Source: Flavobacterium piscis
GTDB lineage: Bacteria; Bacteroidota; Bacteroidia; Flavobacteriales; Flavobacteriaceae
NCBI RefSeq assembly: GCF_001686925.1
Contig: NZ_LVEN01000042.1
Span: 62,001 to 126,000, forward strand
Length of the DNA: 64,000 nucleotides
Direction: 5' to 3'
Both the position numbers and the translations under genes were made by a program. Of this stretch, positions 36,112 through 44,445 are shown one piece after another (the stretch's first letter is position 1; each line of letters starts with the position of its first letter). Below the pieces are notes generated by a model. The model searched no databases, had not been told where the DNA came from, and saw nothing but the letters and a program-made list of their open reading frames with translations.

Positions 36112-36480
36112 ATGGTACAACAAGAATCAAGACTAAAAGTAGCAGATAACACGGGAGCAAAAGAAGTTTTAACTATCCGTGTTTTAGGAGGTACCAAAAG
36201 AAGGTATGCCTCTGTTGGTGACAAGATTGTAGTATCTATTAAAGATGCAACTCCTAACGGTAACGTTAAAAAAGGAGCTGTTTCAACTGCAGTTGTTGTA
36301 CGTACCAAAAAAGAAGTGAGAAGAGCTGATGGTTCTTATATCCGTTTCGATGATAATGCATGTGTTCTTTTGAACGCTGCAGGGGAAATGAGAGGAACTC
36401 GTGTTTTTGGTCCGGTAGCAAGAGAACTTCGTGAAAAACAATTCATGAAAATTGTATCATTAGCACCAGAAGTGCTTTAA
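36112..36480 (+). CDS. rplN: 50S ribosomal protein L14
   Basis: The 122-residue protein begins MVQQESRLKVADNTGAKEVL and has VVVRTKKEVRRADGSYIRFD and RGTRVFGPVARELRE, as expected for L14 at the subunit interface. Full family length. Confidence 0.98.
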   Translation: MVQQESRLKVADNTGAKEVLTIRVLGGTKRRYASVGDKIVVSIKDATPNGNVKKGAVSTAVVVRTKKEVRRADGSYIRFDDNACVLLNAAGEMRGTRVFGPVARELREKQFMKIVSLAPEVL

Positions 36481-36491
36481 TTCGTTTTAAG

Positions 36492-36806
36492 ATGATAAAG
36501 CTAAAAATAAAATCAGGAGATATCGTAAGAGTTATTGCTGGAGACCATAAAGGTGCTGAAGGTAAAGTTTTACGTGTTTACCGTGAGAAAAATAAAGCGA
36601 TAGTTGAAGGTGTAAACATGGTTTCGAAACATACAAAACCAAGTGCTAAAAACCCTCAAGGTGGTATCGTTAAGAAAGAAGCTTCTATACAAATATCTAA
36701 CATTTCACTAATTGATCCTAAAACTAAGGAAACAACTAGAGTTGGTATTAGAGTAGAAGGAGATAAGAAAGTAAGATTTTCAAAAAAATCTAATCAAGTA
36801 CTATAG
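36492..36806 (+). CDS. rplX: 50S ribosomal protein L24
   Basis: The 104-residue protein has the KOW motif (KSGDIVRVIAGDHKGAEGKV) and NMVSKHTKPSAKNPQGGI. L24 initiates 50S assembly. It lies 11 bp after rplN and 2 bp before rplE. Confidence 0.97.
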   Translation: MIKLKIKSGDIVRVIAGDHKGAEGKVLRVYREKNKAIVEGVNMVSKHTKPSAKNPQGGIVKKEASIQISNISLIDPKTKETTRVGIRVEGDKKVRFSKKSNQVL

Positions 36807-36808
36807 TA

Positions 36809-37360
36809 ATGGCATATACACCTAGACTAAAAGAAGAATATAAGAGTAGAGTAATCTCTGCTCTTAAAGAGGAATTCGGATATACAAACGTGATGCAAGT
36901 TCCAAAACTTGAAAAAATCGTTTTGAGCCGTGGAGTTGGTGCAGCTGTATCTGATAAAAAACTTATTGACTATGCAGTTGATGAGTTGACAAAGATCACT
37001 GGACAAAAAGCAGTATCTACAATTTCAAAGAAAGACGTTGCGTCATTCAAATTGAGAAAAGGGATGCCTATTGGAGCAAAAGTTACTTTACGTGGTGAAA
37101 GAATGTATGAGTTTTTAGATAGACTTGTTACTTCTGCTTTACCACGTGTTAGAGATTTTAGTGGTATCAAAGCTACTGGTTTCGACGGAAGAGGTAACTA
37201 CAATCTTGGAGTTTTAGAGCAAATCATTTTCCCTGAAATTGATATTGACAAAGTAAACAAAATTTCAGGAATGGATATTACATTTGTTACTACTGCAAAA
37301 ACAGACAAGGAAGCAAAGTCATTATTGGCTGAATTAGGATTACCTTTTAAAAAGAATTAA
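36809..37360 (+). CDS. rplE: 50S ribosomal protein L5
   Basis: The 183-residue protein (MAYTPRLKEEYKSRVISAL, KLRKGMPIGAKVTLRGERMY, FPEIDIDKVNKISGMDITFV) is L5, which binds 5S rRNA and P-site tRNA. rpsN follows after 3 bp. Confidence 0.98.
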   Translation: MAYTPRLKEEYKSRVISALKEEFGYTNVMQVPKLEKIVLSRGVGAAVSDKKLIDYAVDELTKITGQKAVSTISKKDVASFKLRKGMPIGAKVTLRGERMYEFLDRLVTSALPRVRDFSGIKATGFDGRGNYNLGVLEQIIFPEIDIDKVNKISGMDITFVTTAKTDKEAKSLLAELGLPFKKN

Positions 37361-37363
37361 GAC

Positions 37364-37633
37364 ATGGCTAAAGAATCAATGAAAGCCCGTGAGGTTAAGA
37401 GAGAAAAAACGGTAGCAAAGTATGCTGAGAAAAGAAAAGCTTTGAAAGAAGCTGGAGATTTTGAAGGTTTACAAAAATTACCTAAAAATGCTTCACCAGT
37501 TCGTTTGCACAATCGTTGCAAATTAACAGGTAGACCAAGAGGTTATATCCGTCAATTCGGTATTTCACGTGTAACTTTCCGTGAGATGGCTAATAATGGG
37601 TTAATTCCTGGAGTTAAAAAAGCGTCTTGGTAA
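37364..37633 (+). CDS. rpsN: 30S ribosomal protein S14 (zinc-free form)
   Basis: The 89-residue protein ends RFGISRVTF-type sequence (here RQFGISRVTFREMANNG) and NGLIPGVKKASW. It is the longer form with a single cysteine (HNRCKLTGRPRG) instead of the two CxxC pairs of zinc-binding S14. The TTG of the downstream promoter overlaps its last Ser-Trp codons. Confidence 0.97.
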   Translation: MAKESMKAREVKREKTVAKYAEKRKALKEAGDFEGLQKLPKNASPVRLHNRCKLTGRPRGYIRQFGISRVTFREMANNGLIPGVKKASW

Positions 37634-37657
37634 TCTCGCAATAAGTTAGTACTTTTG
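37627..37657 (+). promoter_or_regulatory. Internal promoter between rpsN and rpsH
   Basis: TTG at 37627-37629 (inside the last codons of rpsN) and TACTTTTG at 37650-37657 are 20 bp apart, as well formed as the promoters at the head of the operons. It would start a transcript near 37663 covering rpsH to rplQ. Confidence 0.7.
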
Positions 37658-37689
37658 CAAACCAAAAAATAATTTTAATTGATTAAAGG

Positions 37690-37713
37690 TTCGGGAGGCG
37701 AGTGCCTCCCGAA
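37690..37713 (+). promoter_or_regulatory. GC-rich stem-loop in the rpsH leader
   Basis: TTCGGGAGGC and GCCTCCCGAA form a perfect 10-bp stem with loop GAGT, 24 bp before the rpsH ATG. No T run follows, so it is not a standard terminator. It stands out in GC content. A binding site for an r-protein (for example S8) or an attenuation switch is possible but unproven. Confidence 0.65.
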
Positions 37714-37737
37714 AACCATAGTCGCAATCAAATACAT

Positions 37738-38136
37738 ATGTATACAGATCCTATTGCAGATTATTTGACTAGAGTTCGTAACGCTGTGGCTGCAAACCAC
37801 AAAGTTGTTGAAATTCCGGCATCTAATCTAAAAAAAGAAATAACTAAGATCTTATTTGATCAAGGTTATATCTTGAGTTACAAATTTGAAGACAACTCTG
37901 TACAGGGTTCAATCAAAATTGCTTTAAAGTATGATAAAGATACTAAAGAGCCTGTAATTAAAGATATCCAAAGAATTAGTAAACCTGGTTTACGTAAATA
38001 TGCAGGTGCTGCCAAATTACCAAGAATCCTTAATGGATTAGGAATTGCAATTGTTTCAACTTCAAAAGGTCTTATGACTGGAAAACAAGCGAAACAATTA
38101 AATGTAGGTGGTGAAGTAATTTGTTACGTATACTAA
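37738..38136 (+). CDS. rpsH: 30S ribosomal protein S8
   Basis: The start MYTDPIADYLTRVRNAVAAN at 37738 fits the family; an upstream in-frame start at 37702 would put the hairpin into the coding region. The 132-residue product ends MTGKQAKQLNVGGEVICYVY as S8 does. S8 binds helix 21 of 16S rRNA and in E. coli represses the spc genes through an mRNA mimic, which makes the leader hairpin notable. Confidence 0.97.
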   Translation: MYTDPIADYLTRVRNAVAANHKVVEIPASNLKKEITKILFDQGYILSYKFEDNSVQGSIKIALKYDKDTKEPVIKDIQRISKPGLRKYAGAAKLPRILNGLGIAIVSTSKGLMTGKQAKQLNVGGEVICYVY

Positions 38137-38154
38137 TTTTAAAGACTAAATAAG

Positions 38155-38697
38155 ATGTCAAGAATAGGTAAAAGCCCAATTGTAATTGCTGCTGGAGTAA
38201 CTGTTGAAGTTAAAGATGGTATCGTTACGGTAAAAGGAAAAAAAGGTCAACTAACTCAGGAGTTTTCGGACATTACTGTAAAAGTTGAAGGTGATCAGGT
38301 TCTGTTAGAAAGATCATCTGATCATAAAGACCAAAGAGCAAAACACGGATTATACAGATCGTTAATCAATAACATGATAATTGGTGTATCTGAAGGTTTT
38401 ACAAAAGAACTTGAATTAGTTGGAGTTGGTTATAGAGCTTCAAACCAAGGTCAAAAGTTAGATTTAGCTCTTGGATATTCTCACAATATTGTTTTAGAAA
38501 TTGCTCCGGAAGTAGCTTTAGAAACAATATCTGAAAAAGGTAAAAACCCTATCGTAAAATTAACATCATTTGATAAACAACTTTTAGGTCAGGTTGCTGC
38601 GAAAATCAGAGGTTTCCGTAAGCCTGAGCCATACAAAGGAAAAGGTGTTAAATTTGTGGGTGAAGTATTAAGAAGAAAAGCAGGTAAATCAGCTTAA
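38155..38697 (+). CDS. rplF: 50S ribosomal protein L6
   Basis: The 180-residue protein (MSRIGKSPIVIAAGVTVEVK, LELVGVGYRASNQGQKLDL, RKPEPYKGKGVKFVGEVLRR) is L6, a two-domain protein near the factor-binding site. Normal length; 18 bp after rpsH. Confidence 0.98.
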   Translation: MSRIGKSPIVIAAGVTVEVKDGIVTVKGKKGQLTQEFSDITVKVEGDQVLLERSSDHKDQRAKHGLYRSLINNMIIGVSEGFTKELELVGVGYRASNQGQKLDLALGYSHNIVLEIAPEVALETISEKGKNPIVKLTSFDKQLLGQVAAKIRGFRKPEPYKGKGVKFVGEVLRRKAGKSA

Positions 38698-38708
38698 AAA
38701 ATAAGATT

Positions 38709-39059
38709 ATGTCATTAACAAAATCTGATAGAAGACAGAGAATTAGATTCAGAATTAGAAAATCGATTAGTGGTACTGCTACTAACCCAAGACTATCTGT
38801 ATTTAGAAGTAACAAAGAAATTTATGCTCAAATTATTGATGACGTGAATGGAGTTACTTTATTATCTGCATCTTCAAGAGAAAAAGAAATAGGAAAAGGT
38901 ACTAACGTTGAAATCGCTGCTGCTGTTGGAAAACTAGTTGCTGAGAAAGCGTTAAAAGCTGGGATTGATACCATCACTTTTGATAGAGGTGGGTATTTGT
39001 ATCACGGTCGTATTAAATCATTAGCAGAAGGCGCAAGAGCGGCTGGACTTAAATTCTAA
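38709..39059 (+). CDS. rplR: 50S ribosomal protein L18
   Basis: The 116-residue protein (RIRKSISGTATNPRLSVFRS, FDRGGYLYHGRIKSLAEGAR) is L18, a 5S rRNA binder. It lies 11 bp after rplF and 6 bp before rpsE. Confidence 0.98.
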   Translation: MSLTKSDRRQRIRFRIRKSISGTATNPRLSVFRSNKEIYAQIIDDVNGVTLLSASSREKEIGKGTNVEIAAAVGKLVAEKALKAGIDTITFDRGGYLYHGRIKSLAEGARAAGLKF

Positions 39060-39065
39060 TATATT

Positions 39066-39587
39066 ATGTCTAAATACAAAAATGTAGAATTGGTAAAACC
39101 AAGTGGTCTTGAACTTAAAGATCGTCTGGTAAGTGTTAATCGTGTTACTAAGGTTACAAAAGGTGGTAGAGCTTTCGGTTTTTCTGCTATTGTAGTTGTA
39201 GGTGATGAAAACGGAGTAGTTGGTCATGGATTAGGAAAATCTAAAGACGTTTCTGAAGCAATTGCGAAAGCAGTAGAAGATGCTAAGAAAAATTTAGTAA
39301 AAATTCCTTTGAACGGACAATCTGTTCCTCACGAACAAAAAGGTAAATTTGGTGGTGCGCGTGTATTCTTAATTCCTGCTTCTCATGGTACAGGAGTTAT
39401 TGCTGGTGGAGCTGTTCGTTCAGTTCTTGAATCAGTAGGTATTCACGATGTATTATCTAAATCTCAAGGATCATCAAATCCTCATAACGTAGTGAAAGCA
39501 ACTTTTGATGCTTTATTACAAATGAGAAGCGCTTATACTGTTGCAAAACAAAGAGGTGTTTCTTTAGAAAAAGTTTTTAAAGGTTAA
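39066..39587 (+). CDS. rpsE: 30S ribosomal protein S5
   Basis: The 173-residue protein has the double-stranded-RNA-binding part (RVTKVTKGGRAFGFSAIVVV, GLGKSKDVSEAIAKAVEDAK) and the C-terminal half (ASHGTGVIAGGAVRSVLES). S5 helps control decoding accuracy. Standard order before rpmD. Confidence 0.98.
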   Translation: MSKYKNVELVKPSGLELKDRLVSVNRVTKVTKGGRAFGFSAIVVVGDENGVVGHGLGKSKDVSEAIAKAVEDAKKNLVKIPLNGQSVPHEQKGKFGGARVFLIPASHGTGVIAGGAVRSVLESVGIHDVLSKSQGSSNPHNVVKATFDALLQMRSAYTVAKQRGVSLEKVFKG

Positions 39588-39599
39588 TTCAAGGAAATT

Positions 39600-39782
39600 A
39601 TGGCTAAATTATTAGTAAAACAAGTAAGAAGCAAAATCAACTGTCCTCTTTCTCAAAAGAGAGGTTTGGAAGCTTTAGGTCTACGTAAAATGGGACAAGT
39701 TGTAGAGCATGATTCAAATCCTGCTATCCTTGGGATGATAAACAAAGTTAAACACTTAGTTTCTGTCGAAGAAGCTAAATAA
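39600..39782 (+). CDS. rpmD: 50S ribosomal protein L30
   Basis: The short 60-residue protein (LLVKQVRSKINCPLSQKRG, LEALGLRKMGQVVEHDSNP) is L30. Size and position between rpsE and rplO are standard. Confidence 0.97.
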   Translation: MAKLLVKQVRSKINCPLSQKRGLEALGLRKMGQVVEHDSNPAILGMINKVKHLVSVEEAK

Positions 39783-39793
39783 CAAATACTGTT

Positions 39794-40246
39794 ATGAATT
39801 TAAGTAACTTACAACCAGCTGAAGGGTCAACACACAATCAAAATAAAAGATTAGGTAGAGGAGAAGGTTCAGGAAAAGGTGGTACTTCTGCAAGAGGTCA
39901 CAAAGGAGCAAAATCTCGTTCTGGTTATTCTAAAAAGATTGGTTTTGAAGGAGGGCAAATGCCTCTTCAAAGACGTGTACCTAAGTTTGGTTTCACAAAC
40001 ATCAATCGTAAAGAATACGAAGGTGTTAATTTAGATACGCTTCAATTATTAGTAGACAATGGTGTGATTACTGATTCTGTTTCAATGACAGATTTCGTAG
40101 CAAATCGTCTGGCTACCAAAAATGAAATCGTTAAGATTTTAGGTAGAGGAGAATTGAAAGCAAAATTAAAAGTAACTGCCCACAAATTTACTGCTACTGC
40201 AAAAGCTGCTATTGAAGCTGCTGGAGGAGAAGCTGTAACTATATAA
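39794..40246 (+). CDS. rplO: 50S ribosomal protein L15
   Basis: The 150-residue protein starts MNLSNLQPAEGSTHNQNKR and has the Gly/Arg-rich N-terminal arm (GRGEGSGKGGTSARGHKGAK) and FEGGQMPLQRRVPKFGF, typical of L15. It lies 13 bp before secY. Confidence 0.98.
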   Translation: MNLSNLQPAEGSTHNQNKRLGRGEGSGKGGTSARGHKGAKSRSGYSKKIGFEGGQMPLQRRVPKFGFTNINRKEYEGVNLDTLQLLVDNGVITDSVSMTDFVANRLATKNEIVKILGRGELKAKLKVTAHKFTATAKAAIEAAGGEAVTI

Positions 40247-40259
40247 CTTATCTACTAAG

Positions 40260-41606
40260 ATGAAGAAATTTATTGAATCAATAAGTAATGTTTGGAAAAT
40301 CGAAGAACTGAAAAACAGAATCTTAATTACATTAGGGTTGCTTTTAGTATATCGTTTTGGTGCACACGTAACGCTACCTGGAATTGACGCAACTCAATTA
40401 ACAGGTTTAGCGGGACAAACTAAAAATGGTTTAGGATCTATCCTAGATATGTTTACAGGAGGTGCTTTCTCTAAAGCTTCAGTTTTTGCTTTAGGAATTA
40501 TGCCTTATATTTCTGCATCTATTGTTGTTCAGTTAATGGGAATTGCTATTCCTTATTTGCAAAAACTTCAAAACGATGGAGAAAGTGGTAGAAAAAAGAT
40601 TAATCAAATCACTCGTTGGTTGACTATAGCTATTACACTGGTTCAAGGTCCGACTTATATCTATAATTTATACAGAACATTACCTGGAAGTGCATTCTTA
40701 CTAGGCTTTAATTCACCTGAATTTTTGTTTTCTTCTGTTATTATCTTAGTTACTGGTACAATTTTCGCTATGTGGCTTGGAGAAAAAATTACAGATAAAG
40801 GTATTGGAAATGGAATTTCATTATTGATTATGGTTGGTATTTTAGCTCGTTTACCGCAAGCTTTTATACAAGAATTTACAACCAGAGTTACCAATAACAA
40901 TGGTGGTCCAATGTTGTTAGTTATTGAAATTATCGTTTGGTTATTAGTAATCATTTCTTGTGTATTGCTTACAATGGCAGTACGTAGAATTCCTGTTCAG
41001 TACGCTCGTCGTACAACAAGTGGGGATTACGAGCAAGACTTGGCAGGTGGAAACAGACAATGGATTCCTTTAAAGCTTAATGCTTCAGGGGTTATGCCAA
41101 TCATTTTTGCTCAGGCAATTATGTTTATACCTGCAGCTGTAGCTGGACTGTCTAAATCAGACACATCACAATCTATTGTTGGCGCTTTTAGTAATATGTT
41201 CGGATTTTGGTATAATTTTGTATTTGCAACTTTAATTATTGTATTTACATTTTTCTATACTGCGATTACGGTTCCTACTAACAAAATGGCTGATGATTTG
41301 AAAAGAAGTGGTGGTTTTATTCCTGGCGTTCGTCCGGGAGCTGAAACTTCAGAATTTCTTGATAAAGTGATGTCTTTAATAACTTTCCCAGGATCTTTAT
41401 TCCTTGCTTTGATTGCTGTGTTCCCAGCTATTGTTGTAAGTATTATGGATGTACAACAATCTTGGGCAATGTTTTTTGGAGGTACCTCGTTAATAATTAT
41501 GGTTGGAGTTGCAATAGATACTATTCAACAAATCAATTCATACTTGTTAAACAAACATTATGATGGTTTAATGAAGACTGGTAAAAATAGAAAAGCAGTA
41601 GCTTAA
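40260..41606 (+). CDS. secY: Preprotein translocase subunit SecY
   Basis: The 448-residue membrane protein has about ten helices. The start MKKFIESISNVWKIEELKN, the plug-region sequence near FTGGAFSKASVFALGIMPYI, and GNGISLLIMVGILARLP are conserved SecY features. With SecE it forms the Sec channel used by the many secreted proteins in the window. The cytosolic loop YARRTTSGDYEQDLAGGNRQ is present. Confidence 0.98.
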   Translation: MKKFIESISNVWKIEELKNRILITLGLLLVYRFGAHVTLPGIDATQLTGLAGQTKNGLGSILDMFTGGAFSKASVFALGIMPYISASIVVQLMGIAIPYLQKLQNDGESGRKKINQITRWLTIAITLVQGPTYIYNLYRTLPGSAFLLGFNSPEFLFSSVIILVTGTIFAMWLGEKITDKGIGNGISLLIMVGILARLPQAFIQEFTTRVTNNNGGPMLLVIEIIVWLLVIISCVLLTMAVRRIPVQYARRTTSGDYEQDLAGGNRQWIPLKLNASGVMPIIFAQAIMFIPAAVAGLSKSDTSQSIVGAFSNMFGFWYNFVFATLIIVFTFFYTAITVPTNKMADDLKRSGGFIPGVRPGAETSEFLDKVMSLITFPGSLFLALIAVFPAIVVSIMDVQQSWAMFFGGTSLIIMVGVAIDTIQQINSYLLNKHYDGLMKTGKNRKAVA

Positions 41607-41613
41607 TTTTTAT

Positions 41614-41829
41614 ATGGCAAAACAATCAGCAATAGAACAAGACGGATCAATCATCGAAGCATTATCAAATGCGATGTTCCGTGTAGAGTTAGAAAATGGA
41701 CATATCGTAATTGCTCATATTTCTGGTAAAATGCGTATGCATTACATCAAATTATTACCTGGTGATAAAGTGAAACTAGAAATGAGTCCTTATGATTTGT
41801 CAAAAGCAAGAATTACTTATCGATATTAA
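41614..41829 (+). CDS. infA: Translation initiation factor IF-1
   Basis: The 71-residue OB-fold protein (KQSAIEQDGSIIEALSNAMF, GKMRMHYIKLLPGDKVKLEM) is IF-1, which occupies the A site during initiation. It lies 7 bp after secY and 12 bp before rpmJ. Confidence 0.98.
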   Translation: MAKQSAIEQDGSIIEALSNAMFRVELENGHIVIAHISGKMRMHYIKLLPGDKVKLEMSPYDLSKARITYRY

Positions 41830-41841
41830 AGGATATTCACT

Positions 41842-41958
41842 ATGAAAGTTAGAGCATCAGTAAAAAAGAGAAGTCCCGAGTGCATCATTGTGCGTAGAAA
41901 AGGGAGATTGTACGTAATAAACAAAAAGAATCCTAGATTTAAACAAAGACAAGGATAA
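41842..41958 (+). CDS. rpmJ: 50S ribosomal protein L36 (zinc-free form)
   Basis: A 38-codon frame begins MKVRASVKKRSPECIIVRRK and ends NPRFKQRQG, the full L36 pattern. Only one cysteine remains and the final zinc ligand position is Phe rather than His, so this is the form that does not bind zinc. It is 12 bp after infA and 2 bp before rpsM. Confidence 0.96.
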   Translation: MKVRASVKKRSPECIIVRRKGRLYVINKKNPRFKQRQG

Positions 41959-41960
41959 TT

Positions 41961-42335
41961 ATGGCAAGAATAGCAGGGGTAGATATCCCAAAAAATAAAA
42001 GAGGTGTTATAGCACTTACCTATATCTTTGGATTAGGAAGAAGTAGAGCTATTGAGATTTTAGAAAAAGCTCAAGTTAGCCAAGACAAAAAAGTTCAAGA
42101 TTGGAATGATGATGAGATCGGAGCAATTCGTGATGCAGTTTCATTTTATAAAATTGAAGGAGAATTACGTTCTGAGGTTTCTTTAAACATCAAACGTTTA
42201 ATGGATATTGGATGTTACAGAGGTATCCGTCATAGATCTGGTCTTCCTTTAAGAGGACAAAGAACTAAAAACAACTCTAGAACAAGAAAAGGTAAAAGAA
42301 AAACTGTTGCTAACAAGAAAAAAGCAACTAAATAA
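41961..42335 (+). CDS. rpsM: 30S ribosomal protein S13
   Basis: The 124-residue protein (MARIAGVDIPKNKRGVIALT, HRSGLPLRGQRTKNNSRTRK) is S13 of the 30S head, contacting P-site tRNA through its basic tail. In E. coli the S4 site lies before this gene; here the rpmJ-rpsM gap is only 2 bp. Confidence 0.98.
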   Translation: MARIAGVDIPKNKRGVIALTYIFGLGRSRAIEILEKAQVSQDKKVQDWNDDEIGAIRDAVSFYKIEGELRSEVSLNIKRLMDIGCYRGIRHRSGLPLRGQRTKNNSRTRKGKRKTVANKKKATK

Positions 42336-42343
42336 TAAGTAAT

Positions 42344-42727
42344 ATGGCTAAAGCAACTGCAAAAAAACGTAAAGTTATCGTTGAATCAACGGGAGAAGCT
42401 CATATTTCTGCTACCTTCAATAACATCATCATTTCTTTGACAAACAAAAAAGGTGAAGTTATTTCTTGGTCTTCAGCTGGTAAAATGGGTTTTAGAGGTT
42501 CTAAAAAGAATACTCCATACGCAGCCCAAATGGCAGCAGAAGATTGTAGTAAAGTAGCTCTTGAGGCTGGACTTAAAAAAGTGAAAGTTTATGTAAAAGG
42601 ACCAGGAAACGGACGTGAGTCTGCTATTCGTTCTATTCATAACGGTGGAATTGAAGTTACTGAGATTATCGATGTTACTCCAATGCCTCACAACGGATGT
42701 CGTCCTCCAAAAAGACGTAGAGTTTAA
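42344..42727 (+). CDS. rpsK: 30S ribosomal protein S11
   Basis: The 127-residue protein (GEAHISATFNNIIISLTNKK, GPGNGRESAIRSIHNGGIEV, MPHNGCRPPKRRRV) is S11 of the platform. It is followed by a 95-bp gap with a structured leader for rpsD. Confidence 0.98.
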   Translation: MAKATAKKRKVIVESTGEAHISATFNNIIISLTNKKGEVISWSSAGKMGFRGSKKNTPYAAQMAAEDCSKVALEAGLKKVKVYVKGPGNGRESAIRSIHNGGIEVTEIIDVTPMPHNGCRPPKRRRV

Positions 42728-42749
42728 TTTTATTTATTCATAGTATAAA

Positions 42750-42806
42750 CAAGGTAGAACATAGATTATCGAAGGATTTGACCTGAATTCATAATCTCTA
42801 CCTTAA
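42750..42806 (+). promoter_or_regulatory. Stem-loop leader before rpsD
   Basis: AAGGTAG (near 42750) pairs with CTACCTT (near 42797-42803), and AGATTAT pairs with ATAATCT just inside, leaving a 5-nt bulge on the 5' side and a loop of about 21 nt that holds a further AGG/CCT. It ends about 20 bp before the S4 start. An S4-responsive leader is a reasonable guess; S4 autoregulates in several phyla. Confidence 0.6.
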
Positions 42807-42822
42807 ATTTAATTTTTTAGAA

Positions 42823-43428
42823 ATGGCAAGATATACTGGTCCAAAAACTAGAATTGCTCGTAAATTTGGCGAAGCAATCTTCGGAGATGATAAATCTTTC
42901 GAAAAAAGAAATTACCCACCTGGACAACACGGGATGGCTAAAAAAAGAGGTAAAAAATCTGAGTATGCTGTTCAGTTAATGGAAAAGCAAAAAGCTAAAT
43001 ATTCTTACGGAATTTTAGAAAAACAATTCAGAAATTTATTCAAAAAAGCATCAGCTACTAAAGGTGTTACTGGTGAAGTTCTTTTACAATTATGTGAAGC
43101 AAGATTAGATAATGTTGTTTTTAGAATGGGTATCGCTCCTTCTAGAAGAGGTGCTAGACAATTAGTTTCTCACAGACACGTTACTGTAAATGGTGAAGTT
43201 GTAAATATCGCTTCTTACCACCTTAAACCTGGTGATAAAGTTGCAGTTCGTGAAAAATCTAAATCTTTAGAAGCTATCGAACGTTCTTTATCAAATTCAA
43301 GTCATGTTTATGAATGGATTACTTGGAATAATGATCTTAAAGAAGGAACTTTTGTTTCTGTACCTGCAAGACTTCAAATTCCAGAAAACATTAAAGAACA
43401 ATTAATCGTAGAGTTGTACAACAAATAA
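42823..43428 (+). CDS. rpsD: 30S ribosomal protein S4
   Basis: The 201-residue protein has the N-terminal part MARYTGPKTRIARKFGEAIF, and the S4 domain with LDNVVFRMGIAPSRRGARQL and VSHRHVTVNGEVVNI. The N-terminal region lacks a zinc-binding cysteine set. It is a primary 16S rRNA binder and a known autoregulator in other bacteria. Confidence 0.98.
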   Translation: MARYTGPKTRIARKFGEAIFGDDKSFEKRNYPPGQHGMAKKRGKKSEYAVQLMEKQKAKYSYGILEKQFRNLFKKASATKGVTGEVLLQLCEARLDNVVFRMGIAPSRRGARQLVSHRHVTVNGEVVNIASYHLKPGDKVAVREKSKSLEAIERSLSNSSHVYEWITWNNDLKEGTFVSVPARLQIPENIKEQLIVELYNK

Positions 43429-43449
43429 TAATTGACTTAGTCGAAATTT

Positions 43450-44442
43450 ATGGCAATATTTAATTTTCAAAAGCCCGATAAAGTTATCATGATCGATTCA
43501 ACCGATTTTGAAGGTAAATTCGAATTTAGACCTTTAGAACCTGGTTATGGATTGACAGTTGGTAATGCACTTAGAAGAGTTTTGCTTTCAGCATTAGAAG
43601 GTTATGCAATTACATCTGTTCGTATCGAAGGTGTAGATCATGAGTTTTCTACTATTTCAGGTGTTGTTGAAGATGTTACCGAAATTATCCTTAATCTAAA
43701 ACAAGTACGTTTCAAACGTCAAATTGAAGATATCGATAATGAAGCAGTTACAATTTCTGTTTCTGGTAAAGATCAACTAACAGCAGGTGATTTTCAAAAA
43801 TTTATTTCAGGTTTTCAAGTGCTGAACCCAGACCTTGTTATCTGTAATTTAGATTCTAAAATCAAATTGAACTTCGATTTAACAATCGAAAAAGGTAGAG
43901 GATATGTTCCTGCTGAGGAGAACAAAAAACAGAACGCTGCAATTGGTACCATTTTTACAGACTCTATTTTTACTCCGGTAAAAAATGTAAAATATGCAAT
44001 TGAAAACTTCCGTGTTGAGCAAAAAACAGATTATGAAAAATTAGTTTTTGAAATTAAAACTGATGGTTCTATTAATCCAAAAGATGCTCTTACTGAAGCT
44101 GCTAAAGTTTTAATTCACCACTTCATGTTATTTTCTGACGAAAGAATTACACTCGAGGCTGACGAAATTGCACAAACAGAATCGTATGATGAAGAGTCAT
44201 TGCATATGAGACAATTGCTTAAAACTAAGCTTGTTGATATGGATTTATCTGTGAGAGCATTAAATTGCTTGAAAGCGGCTGAAGTTGATACACTTGGTGA
44301 TTTAGTATCGTTCAATAAAAATGACCTAATGAAATTCCGTAATTTTGGTAAAAAATCTTTAACTGAGCTAGATGAACTTGTAGCTGTTAAGAATTTAACT
44401 TTCGGAATGGACTTAGCTAAATACAAATTAGATAAAGAATAA
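43450..44442 (+). CDS. rpoA: DNA-directed RNA polymerase subunit alpha
   Basis: The 330-residue protein has the dimerisation and assembly domain (EFRPLEPGYGLTVGNALRRV, LLSALEGYAITSVRIEGVDH) and a C-terminal domain with DMDLSVRALNCLKAAEVDTL and NFGKKSLTELDE. The C-terminal domain is intact, so UP-element or activator contacts are possible. It follows rpsD after 21 bp. Confidence 0.98.
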   Translation: MAIFNFQKPDKVIMIDSTDFEGKFEFRPLEPGYGLTVGNALRRVLLSALEGYAITSVRIEGVDHEFSTISGVVEDVTEIILNLKQVRFKRQIEDIDNEAVTISVSGKDQLTAGDFQKFISGFQVLNPDLVICNLDSKIKLNFDLTIEKGRGYVPAEENKKQNAAIGTIFTDSIFTPVKNVKYAIENFRVEQKTDYEKLVFEIKTDGSINPKDALTEAAKVLIHHFMLFSDERITLEADEIAQTESYDEESLHMRQLLKTKLVDMDLSVRALNCLKAAEVDTLGDLVSFNKNDLMKFRNFGKKSLTELDELVAVKNLTFGMDLAKYKLDKE

Positions 44443-44445
44443 TTC

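Noticed and set aside
37690..37713. Rho-independent terminator between rpsN and rpsH
   Set aside because: The stem is strong but no T run follows, and it lies between genes of one operon downstream of a promoter.
37702..37737. Extended N-terminus of S8
   Set aside because: The extra residues are encoded by the hairpin, and S8 proteins begin with the sequence encoded from 37738.
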